Part shown: piece by piece, positions 1 through 7,697 of the stretch
How positions within the stretch are numbered: the stretch's first letter is position 1
Layout: each line of letters begins with the position of its first letter
Assembly (NCBI GenBank): GCA_019119935.1
Contig: DWWA01000030.1
Location: 1 to 57,963 of the forward strand
Direction of reading: 5' to 3'
Source of the DNA: Candidatus Ruthenibacterium merdavium
GTDB lineage: Bacteria > Bacillota > Clostridia > Oscillospirales > Ruminococcaceae
Length of the DNA stretch: 57,963 nt
Made by a program: the position numbers and the translations under genes
The notes under the pieces: generated by a model
Told to the model about the DNA's origin: nothing
The model's database searches: none
The model's input: only the letters and a program-made list of their open reading frames with translations

Positions 1-44
1 ACAAATTCAAGCTGCCCTCGATTTTCTGCATTCTTCACCAACAT
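1..44 (-). CDS. 5' end of a leftward gene, possible transposase (partial)
   Basis: Reading leftwards from an ATG at 44-42, fourteen codons are open to the window edge (MLVKNAENRGQLEF). A purine-rich GGGGTG lies 7 nt before the ATG, and a TATAAT at 67-62 could be its -10 box, so a real gene start is plausible. The peptide resembles the first residues of IS1182-type transposases, which often carry a Q-L-E-(F/M)-V stretch near the N-terminus. That resemblance is inference from very little sequence; the gene could be something else. Confidence 0.35.
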   Translation of the reverse strand, partial: MLVKNAENRGQLEF

Positions 45-91
45 TTTTATCACCCCACACCATTATACCGCATTTTCATCCCCGATACGAG

Positions 92-167
92 AAAAAGGCC
101 ACTTTTCGGTGACCTTTTTCGACAGGCTGAAGCCGCCTTTCACATCGAAATGTGAAAGGCGGCTTTT
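92..167. terminator. Tandem hairpins between htpG and the leftward edge gene
   Basis: Two stem-loops lie downstream of htpG. The hairpin at 92-119 (AAAAAGG..CCTTTTT with an inner CAC/GTG) has T-runs on both strands and is a good bidirectional terminator, including for htpG. The 14-bp perfect stem at 131-144/151-164 is followed by T's only on the + strand, so on its own it would stop rightward transcription. Confidence 0.7.
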
Positions 168-247
168 TACTTATGTTGTTGCTTGTATCAGGATTAAAAC
201 TTTGCCTTCGCTTGCAAGATGTGCCAAAGAATGTTTGCTTTTGAAAA

Positions 248-2158
248 TTATTGCATCAGCTCACATACTTCATTTGCATAGGCAACGGGGTCTTCAATGG
301 GAAGGCCCTCAATCAAAAGTGCCTGTGCGTAAAGCAAATTGGTATATGCGGCAACTTTTTCCTTATCGCCTGCGGCGAAAGCTTTTTCCAAAGAAGCAAA
401 TACTTTGTGGTTTTTATTGATTTCCAAAATCTTGCGGCTGGAAACCTTTTCGCCCGTGGGCATGTTGTTCAGCACTTTTTCCATCTCAATGGACAGCGCG
501 CCGCTGGTGGAAAGACAAACAGGGTGACTCTTCAAACGCTGAGAAAGTTTGACTTCGGCTACTTTGTCGCCCAGCGCTTCCTTCATGGCGGCAAACAGCT
601 CTTTGTGCGCTTCATTCGCGGCCTCGATTTCCTCTTTCTCAGTTTCGCTTTCCAAACCAAGGTCATCCCCGGAGATATTGCGGAATTCTTTCTTGTCATA
701 CTCGCGAATCATTTGCAGAGCAAATTCATCGACATCCTGCGTCAGGTACAGAATGTCAAACCCTTTGTCCAAAATGTTTTCTGCGGCGGGCAGCTTGGAC
801 AGTTTCTCTGTGCTTTCGCCGGCTGCGTAGTAGATATACTTTTGGTCTTCGGGCATTGCGTCTACATACTCACGCAGCGTGACCATGCTTTCTTTTTTGG
901 CGCTGTAAAACAAGAGCAAATCCTGCAAGTGTTCTTTGTTTGCACCGTAAGCCTCGTAGCAGCCCACTTTCAGCTGTAAGCCGAAGTTTTTGAAAAATTC
1001 TTCATAGGCGCTGCGGTCGTTTTTCAGCCATGCCGACAGCTCATTTTTGATTTTGCGCTCCAGCGTAGTGCGGATTAAGCGCAGCTGATGGTCGTGCTGA
1101 AGCATCTCACGGCTGATATTAAGCGACAAGTCTTGGCTGTCCACCAAACCGCGAACAAAGCTGAAATAGTCCGGCAGCAAGTCAGCGCACTTATCCATAA
1201 TCAGCACGCCGCTGGCATAAAGCTGGAGGCCCTTTTCATATTCTTTGGTGTAGTAGTTAAACGGTGCACGCGAGGGAATGAAGAGCATTGCCGTGTATGT
1301 GGCAGTGCCTTCCGTTTTCGAGCGGATTACTTTGGCGGGTTTATTCCAATCGCCGAACTTCTCCTGATAGAACGCCGCTTCCTCTTCGTCGCTCACGTCA
1401 CTTTTTGCGCGCTTCCACAAGGGAACCATGCTGTTGAGCGTTTCATCCTCTGTGTAGGTTTCGTATTCGGGCATTTTAAAGTTGCCCTGTTCATCCTTGT
1501 CGGTTCCTTCAATCGGGCGGCGTTTTTCGCGCAGCATCCGAATCGGGTAGCGAATATAGTCGGAGTATTTTTTGACAATGCCTGCCAGACGGTTTTCATC
1601 CAGAAATTCGTCATAGTGCTCCTCTTCGGTGTCGGGCTTAATGACAAGGGTAATCTCGGTTCCGGCAGTGGCTTTTTTACACGGGGTGACCGTGTAGCCC
1701 TCTGCGCCTTCCGACTCCCAGCACCAGGCCTCCTGCGTGCCGAATGCGCGGCTGACAACCGTGACCTTTGAAGCAACCATAAACGCCGAGTAAAAGCCCA
1801 CGCCGAACTGACCGATTACGTCCACATCATCGGTTTTCTCGTGTTCTTTTTTAAATTCAAAGCTTCCGCTTTTGGCAATGGTACCGAGGTTTTCCTCCAA
1901 GTCTTCTTTTGACATGCCGATGCCGTTGTCGGAGATCGTCAGTGTGCGGGCGTCGCGGTCAACAGAAATGCGGATGCAGAAATCGTCTTTTTTCAGCGCG
2001 ACGGAGTCATCGGTCAAACTGCGGAAATACAGCTTGTCCACCGCATCGCTCGCGTTGCTGATAAGCTCGCGCAGGAAAATTTCTTTGTGCGTATAAATCG
2101 AATGAATCATTAAATCAAGCAGTCGTTTTGATTCGGCTTTAAATTCTTTTGCTGCCAT
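248..2158 (-). CDS. htpG: Chaperone HtpG (bacterial Hsp90)
   Basis: This 636-residue protein has the full Hsp90 layout: an N-terminal GHKL ATPase domain, a middle domain and a C-terminal dimerisation domain. Visible motifs are the N-terminal ELISNASDAVDK helix with the ATP-contacting Asn and Asp, DNGIGM, and IGQFGVGFYSAFM, all within the first ~135 residues. It is an ATP-dependent cytosolic chaperone acting on late folding intermediates. Length matches family norms (about 620-640). It is transcribed alone, from a sigma-A promoter overlapped by a perfect CIRCE element, so HrcA repression and heat induction are expected. Confidence 0.97.
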   Translation of the reverse strand: MAAKEFKAESKRLLDLMIHSIYTHKEIFLRELISNASDAVDKLYFRSLTDDSVALKKDDFCIRISVDRDARTLTISDNGIGMSKEDLEENLGTIAKSGSFEFKKEHEKTDDVDVIGQFGVGFYSAFMVASKVTVVSRAFGTQEAWCWESEGAEGYTVTPCKKATAGTEITLVIKPDTEEEHYDEFLDENRLAGIVKKYSDYIRYPIRMLREKRRPIEGTDKDEQGNFKMPEYETYTEDETLNSMVPLWKRAKSDVSDEEEAAFYQEKFGDWNKPAKVIRSKTEGTATYTAMLFIPSRAPFNYYTKEYEKGLQLYASGVLIMDKCADLLPDYFSFVRGLVDSQDLSLNISREMLQHDHQLRLIRTTLERKIKNELSAWLKNDRSAYEEFFKNFGLQLKVGCYEAYGANKEHLQDLLLFYSAKKESMVTLREYVDAMPEDQKYIYYAAGESTEKLSKLPAAENILDKGFDILYLTQDVDEFALQMIREYDKKEFRNISGDDLGLESETEKEEIEAANEAHKELFAAMKEALGDKVAEVKLSQRLKSHPVCLSTSGALSIEMEKVLNNMPTGEKVSSRKILEINKNHKVFASLEKAFAAGDKEKVAAYTNLLYAQALLIEGLPIEDPVAYANEVCELMQ

Positions 2159-2182
2159 AGTAATAGCCTCCCGATGGCGAAA

Positions 2183-2209
2183 TTAGCACTCGTTATACAA
2201 GAGTGCTAA
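2183..2209 (-). promoter_or_regulatory. CIRCE operator (HrcA binding site) of htpG
   Basis: A perfect inverted repeat TTAGCACTC-N9-GAGTGCTAA sits between the htpG promoter and its ATG, beginning 4 nt downstream of the -10 box. It matches the CIRCE consensus exactly. HrcA bound here would cover the transcription start site. Confidence 0.95.
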
Positions 2210-2212
2210 TTT

Positions 2213-2241
2213 AGTGTACACCTTTTACCGGACAGTTTCAA
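2213..2241 (-). promoter_or_regulatory. Sigma-A promoter of htpG
   Basis: Reading leftwards: -35 TTGAAA (2241-2236), 17-bp spacer, -10 TACACT (2218-2213). It lies directly upstream of the CIRCE operator. The stretch from 2242 to 2480 shows nothing else I can support. Confidence 0.85.
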
Positions 2242-2480
2242 GTGTTTTCACGAAAATTTTATTGTATTTTTATTAAAACGAGAAGATAAAGATAAAAGGC
2301 ACTTTCTCAGTGAGAAATTTAACTTTGAAGCATGAGTCTGTTGAAAACACCCCCAAAAAGACGAATTACTGTCAAGAAAAATAAAGCCGTTTATGTAGTT
2401 GAAAAAAGGAAAAAAGCCTCTTAAAAGCCGAAATATTTAAACAATGGCAAATTTTTTGAGAAGAAAATCATGCAAAATAC

Positions 2481-2509
2481 TTGCGAAAAACAGGTATTTG
2501 CGGTATTAT
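2481..2509 (+). promoter_or_regulatory. Sigma-A promoter of the VanY-like gene
   Basis: -35 TTGCGA (2481-2486), 17-bp spacer, -10 TATTAT (2504-2509), about 75 nt before the chosen start of the downstream gene. Confidence 0.7.
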
Positions 2510-2583
2510 AGATAAGAAACTATTGTGAGATAGTATGTCAATTCAGATAGTCAATCGAATTTTGATAAAAGGCGGTGTTTTTT

Positions 2584-4845
2584 GTGCCCAAGTTGGATTT
2601 CTTTTCAGGCCAGCCCGACGATGCGAAGGCGGCTCAAGAGGACTCCTCCGCTTCCTCCGAACAATGGGAGGATGCTTTTGCAGGGATGCAAAAACTGGAC
2701 TTATTTGAGGAGCCTTCCGTGAACGGGGGTGCGGTTCAGCCGACGGTTGATACAGTGCCGTCTGCTGTCCCCGGTACGGTACAGGCCGGTGTGAGCGCTG
2801 CGGCGCCCGCCCCGCAAGAGGAATCGAAAGCAAGCAAAACCGGCAGAGCCATTTTCGAAAATTTGTTTTCTGCCGAAGAAGAGGAAGAAGAGACGCTTTT
2901 GCCGCCCTCTCCGCCTCCTGCTGCCCAGCCGGAGCAGCCGATTCCCGACGTGATTTTGCCCGGAAGTGTACAAGCGCAGGTTCCGGTTTCTGCTCCGGTA
3001 CAACCGGCCGTGCAAATGCCGGCCGCTCAGCCGGCGGTGCAGGCAGCGCCTCCCGTGCAGGCAGAGATGCCGCAGACACAGCCGCAGCCGGTTGCAGCGC
3101 CTGTTCAGCAGCAAGTGCACACGCCCATGCCGGAAGAGCATGTGCCCGCGGCAGATGTGGCAAGCGTGCCCGTGTTTGAGGAAGAGGCTGCGCCTGAGAG
3201 CCAGCCTGAAACGGAGTCGATGTTTCCGAAAGAGGAGCCGCGCCGCGTAACTAAAGCGAAACCCATTAACTGGCATGTGAACATGCTGGAAGAGAAAGAA
3301 AAAGAAGCGGCAGCCCGCGCAGCAGCACAGGCTGCGGCCGCACAAGCAGCGCTGGAGCGCACGACTTCTTCTATTTCTCCTGTCGCAAGTGCCGCGCCGG
3401 CAGAGCAGGTAGAGCCGATTCGCTCTTCCAACCCTCCCGTTCAGACGGTCATTCAAGGGGAGAAGCCCGCATGGATGCCGCTTTTGGAAACTGCAATGAC
3501 AGAAAAGGGCTTAACGCCTCCTGTCTATGACGAAAAGGCGACCACAAAGGTCTTTACGCCCACCCCGAAGGCAGTGCCTCAAGCGGATGCGCAGCCGATT
3601 TCTGAGACTGCATCGGCTGATTCTGCCCCCGCTCCTGCACCGGCCCCTGCGCCTGCGCGGCCTAAGGAGCAGCCTCAGCCCAAGGCGGAACAGCCTTCGG
3701 TTCCCTCTGTGACAACCGAAATTCCGCTGTTGTCTGATTTTGATGACCTGCCGCCCGTTGGGCAGCAAGCCCCTGCGGAGGATACGGGCATGGAAGGCTT
3801 CGGCGCATTGTTCAATGAAGATACTGCTTCTTTGCCGGATCCGGAGCCGCAGGCAGCGCCTGTCAAAGATTCGGAAAAGATGAAGGATATCGCTTCCGGA
3901 ATTGCCGCTACGTTTGGCGATGGGTTTGGGGAAGATTTAACCAGTGACCCGGCCAATTTGTTCAGCAGCGACCCGACGGAAACGGTAGAGCGTCCTCCCG
4001 TTTCTGCTTCCCATCAGGAAGAGGACTTGTATGAGGACGATTTCGGCCAGGATCCCTTTGCTGCGGAAAGTGTTCAGCGCGAAAAGGATTATCCCGGCAC
4101 TGCGAATGAGGGCAATCGAAAGCTTTTGATTTTTGTCGGCATGGCTGCGGCTTTGCTGGTGATTTTGATTGCCGCTTATTTCATTTTCTTCAGCGGGGAT
4201 TCTAAGCCTGTCTCCACGTCTTCCACGCCGAACAGTGCATCAGTTCCCTCGAGCACGCCCACATCGGTGCCTGTTTCTCAGTCTGTTTCCGCTTCGGTAT
4301 CGACGGCTCCCGTAGAGGCAATTCCCCGTGATGAGTGGTATATGCAGCTTGTCAACCGTCAGGTTGTTTTGGACGAAACCTTTGCACCGCCTGAACTGGC
4401 AACAGTGGGCGGTATGCAGGTGGACAGCCGCATTGCCGATCCGCTTCAGCAAATGTTGGATGCGGCTTCTGCGGCGGGTGTAGACCTGCGTATTACAGCA
4501 GGTTACCGCACTTATGCAAAGCAGAAGGCAGCGTATAACAACGGCAACGGTACAAGTGACTGTCCGCCGGGTGCTTCTGAGCACAACTTGGGTCTGTCCG
4601 CAGATATCCAAACAAGCAGCTCTTCCAATTATGATTCGGCTGCATTTGAAGCTACCCCTGCATTTACATGGCTGAAAGAGAATGCTGCAACGTACGGCTT
4701 TATCCTGCGGTATCCGAAGGACAAAGAAGCTGTGACCGGCTTTACGTATGAGCCGTGGCATTACCGCTATGTAGGAACCGACCAAGCGCAGAAAATCAAT
4801 GCGAGCGGTTTGTGCTTAGAGGAGTACTTGCAGCAGAACGCTTAA
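2584..4845 (+). CDS. Membrane-anchored D-alanyl-D-alanine carboxypeptidase, VanY/M15B family
   Basis: The last ~190 residues form an M15B peptidase domain: a Zn-ligand motif SEHNLGLSAD near residue 665 and EPWHYRYVG near 723. Such enzymes trim the terminal D-Ala from peptidoglycan stem peptides. One membrane helix lies at about 513-536, so the catalytic part is outside. The first ~510 residues are a low-complexity Pro/Ala/Gln/Val/Glu-rich region that would be cytoplasmic, far longer than in ordinary VanY proteins. GTG at 2584 is chosen because AAGGCGG lies 8 nt upstream; a GTG at 2575 overlaps that site. A second protein of the same design occurs at 17266-18621. No vanHAX-type genes are nearby, so this is cell-wall maintenance rather than glycopeptide resistance. 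Confidence 0.85.
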   Translation: MPKLDFFSGQPDDAKAAQEDSSASSEQWEDAFAGMQKLDLFEEPSVNGGAVQPTVDTVPSAVPGTVQAGVSAAAPAPQEESKASKTGRAIFENLFSAEEEEEETLLPPSPPPAAQPEQPIPDVILPGSVQAQVPVSAPVQPAVQMPAAQPAVQAAPPVQAEMPQTQPQPVAAPVQQQVHTPMPEEHVPAADVASVPVFEEEAAPESQPETESMFPKEEPRRVTKAKPINWHVNMLEEKEKEAAARAAAQAAAAQAALERTTSSISPVASAAPAEQVEPIRSSNPPVQTVIQGEKPAWMPLLETAMTEKGLTPPVYDEKATTKVFTPTPKAVPQADAQPISETASADSAPAPAPAPAPARPKEQPQPKAEQPSVPSVTTEIPLLSDFDDLPPVGQQAPAEDTGMEGFGALFNEDTASLPDPEPQAAPVKDSEKMKDIASGIAATFGDGFGEDLTSDPANLFSSDPTETVERPPVSASHQEEDLYEDDFGQDPFAAESVQREKDYPGTANEGNRKLLIFVGMAAALLVILIAAYFIFFSGDSKPVSTSSTPNSASVPSSTPTSVPVSQSVSASVSTAPVEAIPRDEWYMQLVNRQVVLDETFAPPELATVGGMQVDSRIADPLQQMLDAASAAGVDLRITAGYRTYAKQKAAYNNGNGTSDCPPGASEHNLGLSADIQTSSSSNYDSAAFEATPAFTWLKENAATYGFILRYPKDKEAVTGFTYEPWHYRYVGTDQAQKINASGLCLEEYLQQNA

Positions 4846-4859
4846 TGTGCAGCGTTTTT
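4837..4859 (+). terminator. Terminator of the VanY-like gene
   Basis: Stem AACGCT/AGCGTT with an 8-nt loop, overlapping the stop codon and followed by TTTT. It is short, so moderately supported. The region 4860-5090 holds nothing else I can support. Confidence 0.45.
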
Positions 4860-5090
4860 CGGTGCTCTCTTTTGCAGATATCTCAGAGTAATTTTGACTT
4901 TGTGTATTTTTAAAAAGACAGTTGCACCGTAGATGACAGAGGCATTCGCCGTTTTGAGCAGTGCCTTTGTCAAACTTGGTGAAACGGCGGATGCATAAAG
5001 CATCGCTTTCCACAAAGGTTTGCTTTTGGTGGAAAATTGAGCTTCATTTCACCTTGGTAATATTGCGTTCCTTTCTTTTATTCAATATCG

Positions 5091-5137
5091 AAAAACAAGA
5101 GCCGAAGTTCCGTTGAGGAGCTCCGGCTCTTGTTTTT
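5091..5137. terminator. Bidirectional terminator between convergent genes
   Basis: A 14-bp perfect stem (5091-5104 with 5124-5137) carries A-runs and T-runs on its flanks, giving an efficient terminator on both strands. It serves the rightward VanY-like gene and the leftward FkbH-ACP operon. Confidence 0.9.
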
Positions 5138-5181
5138 ATTTATCATTAAAGATTGGATTTATATGAGTAAACAGCATTGCC

Positions 5182-6156
5182 TTACACGGTAATATTAGGG
5201 CGGTCTTGGTCGCCGTCCGCCTTAAACATCATAAAATGTTCCGGGTTTGATGTGAAGTAATAGTATTCCGTATTTTCATAGAGCGGGGGAGTTAAATAGT
5301 TGGGAATGATATTCGGACAATCTTCTTTGCGCTCGCTCCATCCCGCCTGCGCCATTTGTTCGGCAGAGATTCCCGCGCAGTAGCAATCGGCATACTCGAT
5401 ATTTTGCTCTTTCATCAGCAGGTCGATTCCGAAGCCAAGAAGGGGGAAGTCTTCCGCAGGGCCGATATAATCAACCACGCGAAGGACACGGCGTCCTTCT
5501 ACATCAACAGTTCGGGTAACGAGAATGCGGCCGTCTAAATGCCATACATCATAGCTTTGACGCGGAAAATGGTAGTAGCGGCGCGTTAAATACCATAAAT
5601 CCTTATGCGGCGAAAGTGTTTCATTCGGCTGAAAAACGGCGCGCAGGGCTTCCTCGGTGGGCAGCGGCTCCAGCGGTTTTCCCGGGGAAACGGGCAGCCG
5701 TTCCGCCTGTGCAATTTTTGCTACTTGAAATGTATCGGTATCGCCCAAGCGGTAATAGTGCGGAAGGCGATCGGCAGTATAGCCTAAGAAGGTGTAAAAC
5801 GCTATCGTTTTCGGCCGAATGTTATTGCAGGCCATCACGCGCGCCCCCGTGAGCTTCGGAAGCGCTGCCATCAGCTCTAATCCCGCGCCGTTATACCCCT
5901 TTTTGGCACACCAGATGGAAACCCAAATATCAGGTGCTTTGCGCTCATTGGCCAAAATATAGCCTGCTACGGCGCACAATTCGTTTTCGGAAAAGGCAAG
6001 CGCAAATTGAAGCTGCCCGCGGGGCATATAATAATGCTCGAAAAAATCCGTGCAGTGAATCAAAGGATGGCGGCTACCCCAATGCGTGTCTAAAAAGTCG
6101 GTAATCAGGCCGCGCTCATTGTTTTGCGCCAAGCGGCAGGTAACAGGATTGCTCAT
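5182..6156 (-). CDS. GNAT-like acyltransferase, last gene of the FkbH-ACP operon
   Basis: This 324-residue protein has an N-terminal GNAT fold: a Leu/Ala-rich strand with an internal AVAGYIL segment, a Gly-rich acyl-CoA loop region near KKGYNGAGLELM, and a C-terminal NNIRPKTIAFYTFLGY motif typical of GNAT ends. The ~170-residue C-terminal half is not recognised. Its start overlaps the stop of the upstream SDR gene, so the two are translationally coupled. As the last gene of an operon with an acyl carrier protein, it is a candidate to move the finished acyl group from carrier (or CoA) onto an amino sugar or amino acid. That substrate is inference. Confidence 0.65.
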   Translation of the reverse strand: MSNPVTCRLAQNNERGLITDFLDTHWGSRHPLIHCTDFFEHYYMPRGQLQFALAFSENELCAVAGYILANERKAPDIWVSIWCAKKGYNGAGLELMAALPKLTGARVMACNNIRPKTIAFYTFLGYTADRLPHYYRLGDTDTFQVAKIAQAERLPVSPGKPLEPLPTEEALRAVFQPNETLSPHKDLWYLTRRYYHFPRQSYDVWHLDGRILVTRTVDVEGRRVLRVVDYIGPAEDFPLLGFGIDLLMKEQNIEYADCYCAGISAEQMAQAGWSERKEDCPNIIPNYLTPPLYENTEYYYFTSNPEHFMMFKADGDQDRPNITV

Positions 6157-6884
6157 AAGATTGCCGCACCTCCCGTCACGGGCAGGGTGACGCCTGAAAT
6201 AAAGCCGGCTTCGTCACTCAGCAAAAAGCGAATCGCGGGAACAACGTCTTCAACGCGCGCATTGCGCTTCATGGGGTTGGCCTCAGCTGACATTTGAACA
6301 ACGAGGTCCGGCGTATCCGATAAAAATTTTGTTTCCATCATATAAGGCGCAACGCAGTTAACGGTGACGCCAAACGGCGCATAATCGGCGCAAAGGCTTT
6401 TGGACAGGCCCAAAAGTGCGTGTTTCGCCGTGACGTAGGCGGCTGTATTTTTCGGGGGAACGCCGATGATATAGCTTGTCAGCATGAAAACGACGCGCCC
6501 GAAACGTGCTTTTGCCATAGCGGGCAGAAAAGCGCGTGACAAACGCAGCGCACTGTGTACTTGAATATGCAGATCCGTTTCAAAACGGTCCATGTCAAAA
6601 TTTTTGAATTTTGTGTTTACCACACGCAGTGCCGGCAAATGGACAAAATGGGTCGGCGCACCAAACCGCTCGCTCACATGACTGATGAAAACGTCCACGG
6701 CAGAGTCATCTGAAAGGTCAACGTCATAAGTGTGAATCTGACCGGGAAACTTTTGGCACAGCGGTGCAAGATGCTTTAAATCTCCGCAGCCTTGCGCAAT
6801 TACAATGTCCTGCGGGGCAATAATCGACTCGATTAACCGGCAGCCGACATCGCTCGTTGCACCGGTGATGAGGTAAGTAGCCAT
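6153..6884 (-). CDS. Short-chain dehydrogenase/reductase
   Basis: A classical SDR of 243 residues with the nucleotide-binding TGATSDVG motif at the N-terminus, LTSYIIG carrying the catalytic Ser and YVTAK (YxxxK) further on. The C-terminus G-GVTLPVTGG is FabG-like. In this operon it most likely reduces a beta-keto (or oxidises a beta-hydroxy) acyl group on the adjacent carrier protein, paired with the MaoC hydratase. It lacks the usual FabG NNAG motif (HLPALR at that place), so its substrate may differ from fatty-acid synthesis. Confidence 0.85.
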   Translation of the reverse strand: MATYLITGATSDVGCRLIESIIAPQDIVIAQGCGDLKHLAPLCQKFPGQIHTYDVDLSDDSAVDVFISHVSERFGAPTHFVHLPALRVVNTKFKNFDMDRFETDLHIQVHSALRLSRAFLPAMAKARFGRVVFMLTSYIIGVPPKNTAAYVTAKHALLGLSKSLCADYAPFGVTVNCVAPYMMETKFLSDTPDLVVQMSAEANPMKRNARVEDVVPAIRFLLSDEAGFISGVTLPVTGGAAIL

Positions 6885-6901
6885 AATACTGATATCCTCC
6901 T

Positions 6902-7318
6902 TTACTGGGCTATGCCTGCCTTGATGATGGCGCGCGTAACCTTTTTGCCTTCTGCGTTGAAGATGATGCCCTTGATGGTGATTTCGCGGAATGTTTCATT
7001 GATTTCCGTAATTTCTCCGCGAACGGTGAGCGTTTCGCCCACAAGAACCGGCTTTGCGAATTTACATTCGACGCTGTGCAGCAGACAGTGCTCGCCCGGC
7101 AGATAAACACCCGCCAAAGTGGAAAATAAGCTTGCGCCGAGCATACCATACATCACGCGGTTCTCATAGCCGCGCTGTGCCGCATAATCAGCGTCCATGT
7201 GGATGGGGCTGTCATCACCGGTTAACTCAAAAAACAGCGCCATTTTTTCCGGCGTTACTTCATAAGAAAATTCAGCTGACAGACCGACGTGAAGCTCGGA
7301 TAATGTGTAGTGATTCAT
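6902..7318 (-). CDS. MaoC-like (R)-specific enoyl hydratase / dehydratase
   Basis: A 138-residue single hot-dog protein with the hydratase-2 signature: GDDSPIHMDADYAAQRGY followed by VMYGML. The Asp/His pair is the catalytic dyad of PhaJ/MaoC-type enzymes that hydrate enoyl thioesters or dehydrate 3-hydroxyacyl thioesters. ATG at 7318 is chosen because GGAG lies just upstream; an open extension above it lacks a ribosome site. Placed between the ACP and the SDR genes, it suggests chemistry on a carrier-bound acyl chain. Confidence 0.85.
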   Translation of the reverse strand: MNHYTLSELHVGLSAEFSYEVTPEKMALFFELTGDDSPIHMDADYAAQRGYENRVMYGMLGASLFSTLAGVYLPGEHCLLHSVECKFAKPVLVGETLTVRGEITEINETFREITIKGIIFNAEGKKVTRAIIKAGIAQ

Positions 7319-7364
7319 AACGGCTCCTTTGGATGGGAAGTGTGACAACGGTTGAAATTGCAAG

Positions 7365-7400
7365 AGGGGCAGCACTGCCGAAAGGCGACGCGCTGCCCCT
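7365..7400 (-). other. Intercistronic hairpin in the FkbH-ACP operon
   Basis: A 9-bp GC-rich stem AGGGGCAGC/GCTGCCCCT lies between the ACP stop and the MaoC start. There is no clear U-tract on the leftward transcript, so it may be an RNA processing or stabilising element (for example keeping ACP mRNA in excess) rather than a terminator. Confidence 0.5.
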
Positions 7401-7418
7401 TTGTTGTTCCTTTGTATC

Positions 7419-7661
7419 TTAGGCTTTTAACCGCAGAATTAAATCGGCCATGTCACCGACATTTTCTAAGCCGCGCACATCGTCCAGCGTGAACTTGACG
7501 CCGAACTTTTTCTCCATAGCAGTGAGCAGATTGATTTGCTCCAAGCTGTCCCAGTCCTCAATATCTTCGGCGGTGGTTTCTCGTGTAATCACCAGAGAAT
7601 CATCGTCAAAGTTGTCGCGGAAAATTTCCTGAATCTCTTGCATCAATTCTTCGTGTGTCAT
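7419..7661 (-). CDS. Acyl carrier protein
   Basis: An acidic 80-residue protein with the 4'-phosphopantetheine attachment motif WDSLEQI (the Ser near residue 39) in the expected four-helix context. It differs from a primary fatty-acid AcpP (no DSLDTVEL motif) and sits directly after an FkbH-like gene. In that arrangement such ACPs are usually charged with a glyceryl or other small polar acyl unit. Confidence 0.92.
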   Translation of the reverse strand: MTHEELMQEIQEIFRDNFDDDSLVITRETTAEDIEDWDSLEQINLLTAMEKKFGVKFTLDDVRGLENVGDMADLILRLKA

Positions 7662-7697
7662 TCGTGTTAAATCCTTTCTCTTTCAGTTTGCGTCAAA

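Noticed and set aside
2584-4845. Vancomycin resistance (VanY) interpretation
   Set aside because: No vanH, vanA/B, vanX or vanRS-type genes are present; M15B carboxypeptidases are common in cell-wall maintenance.
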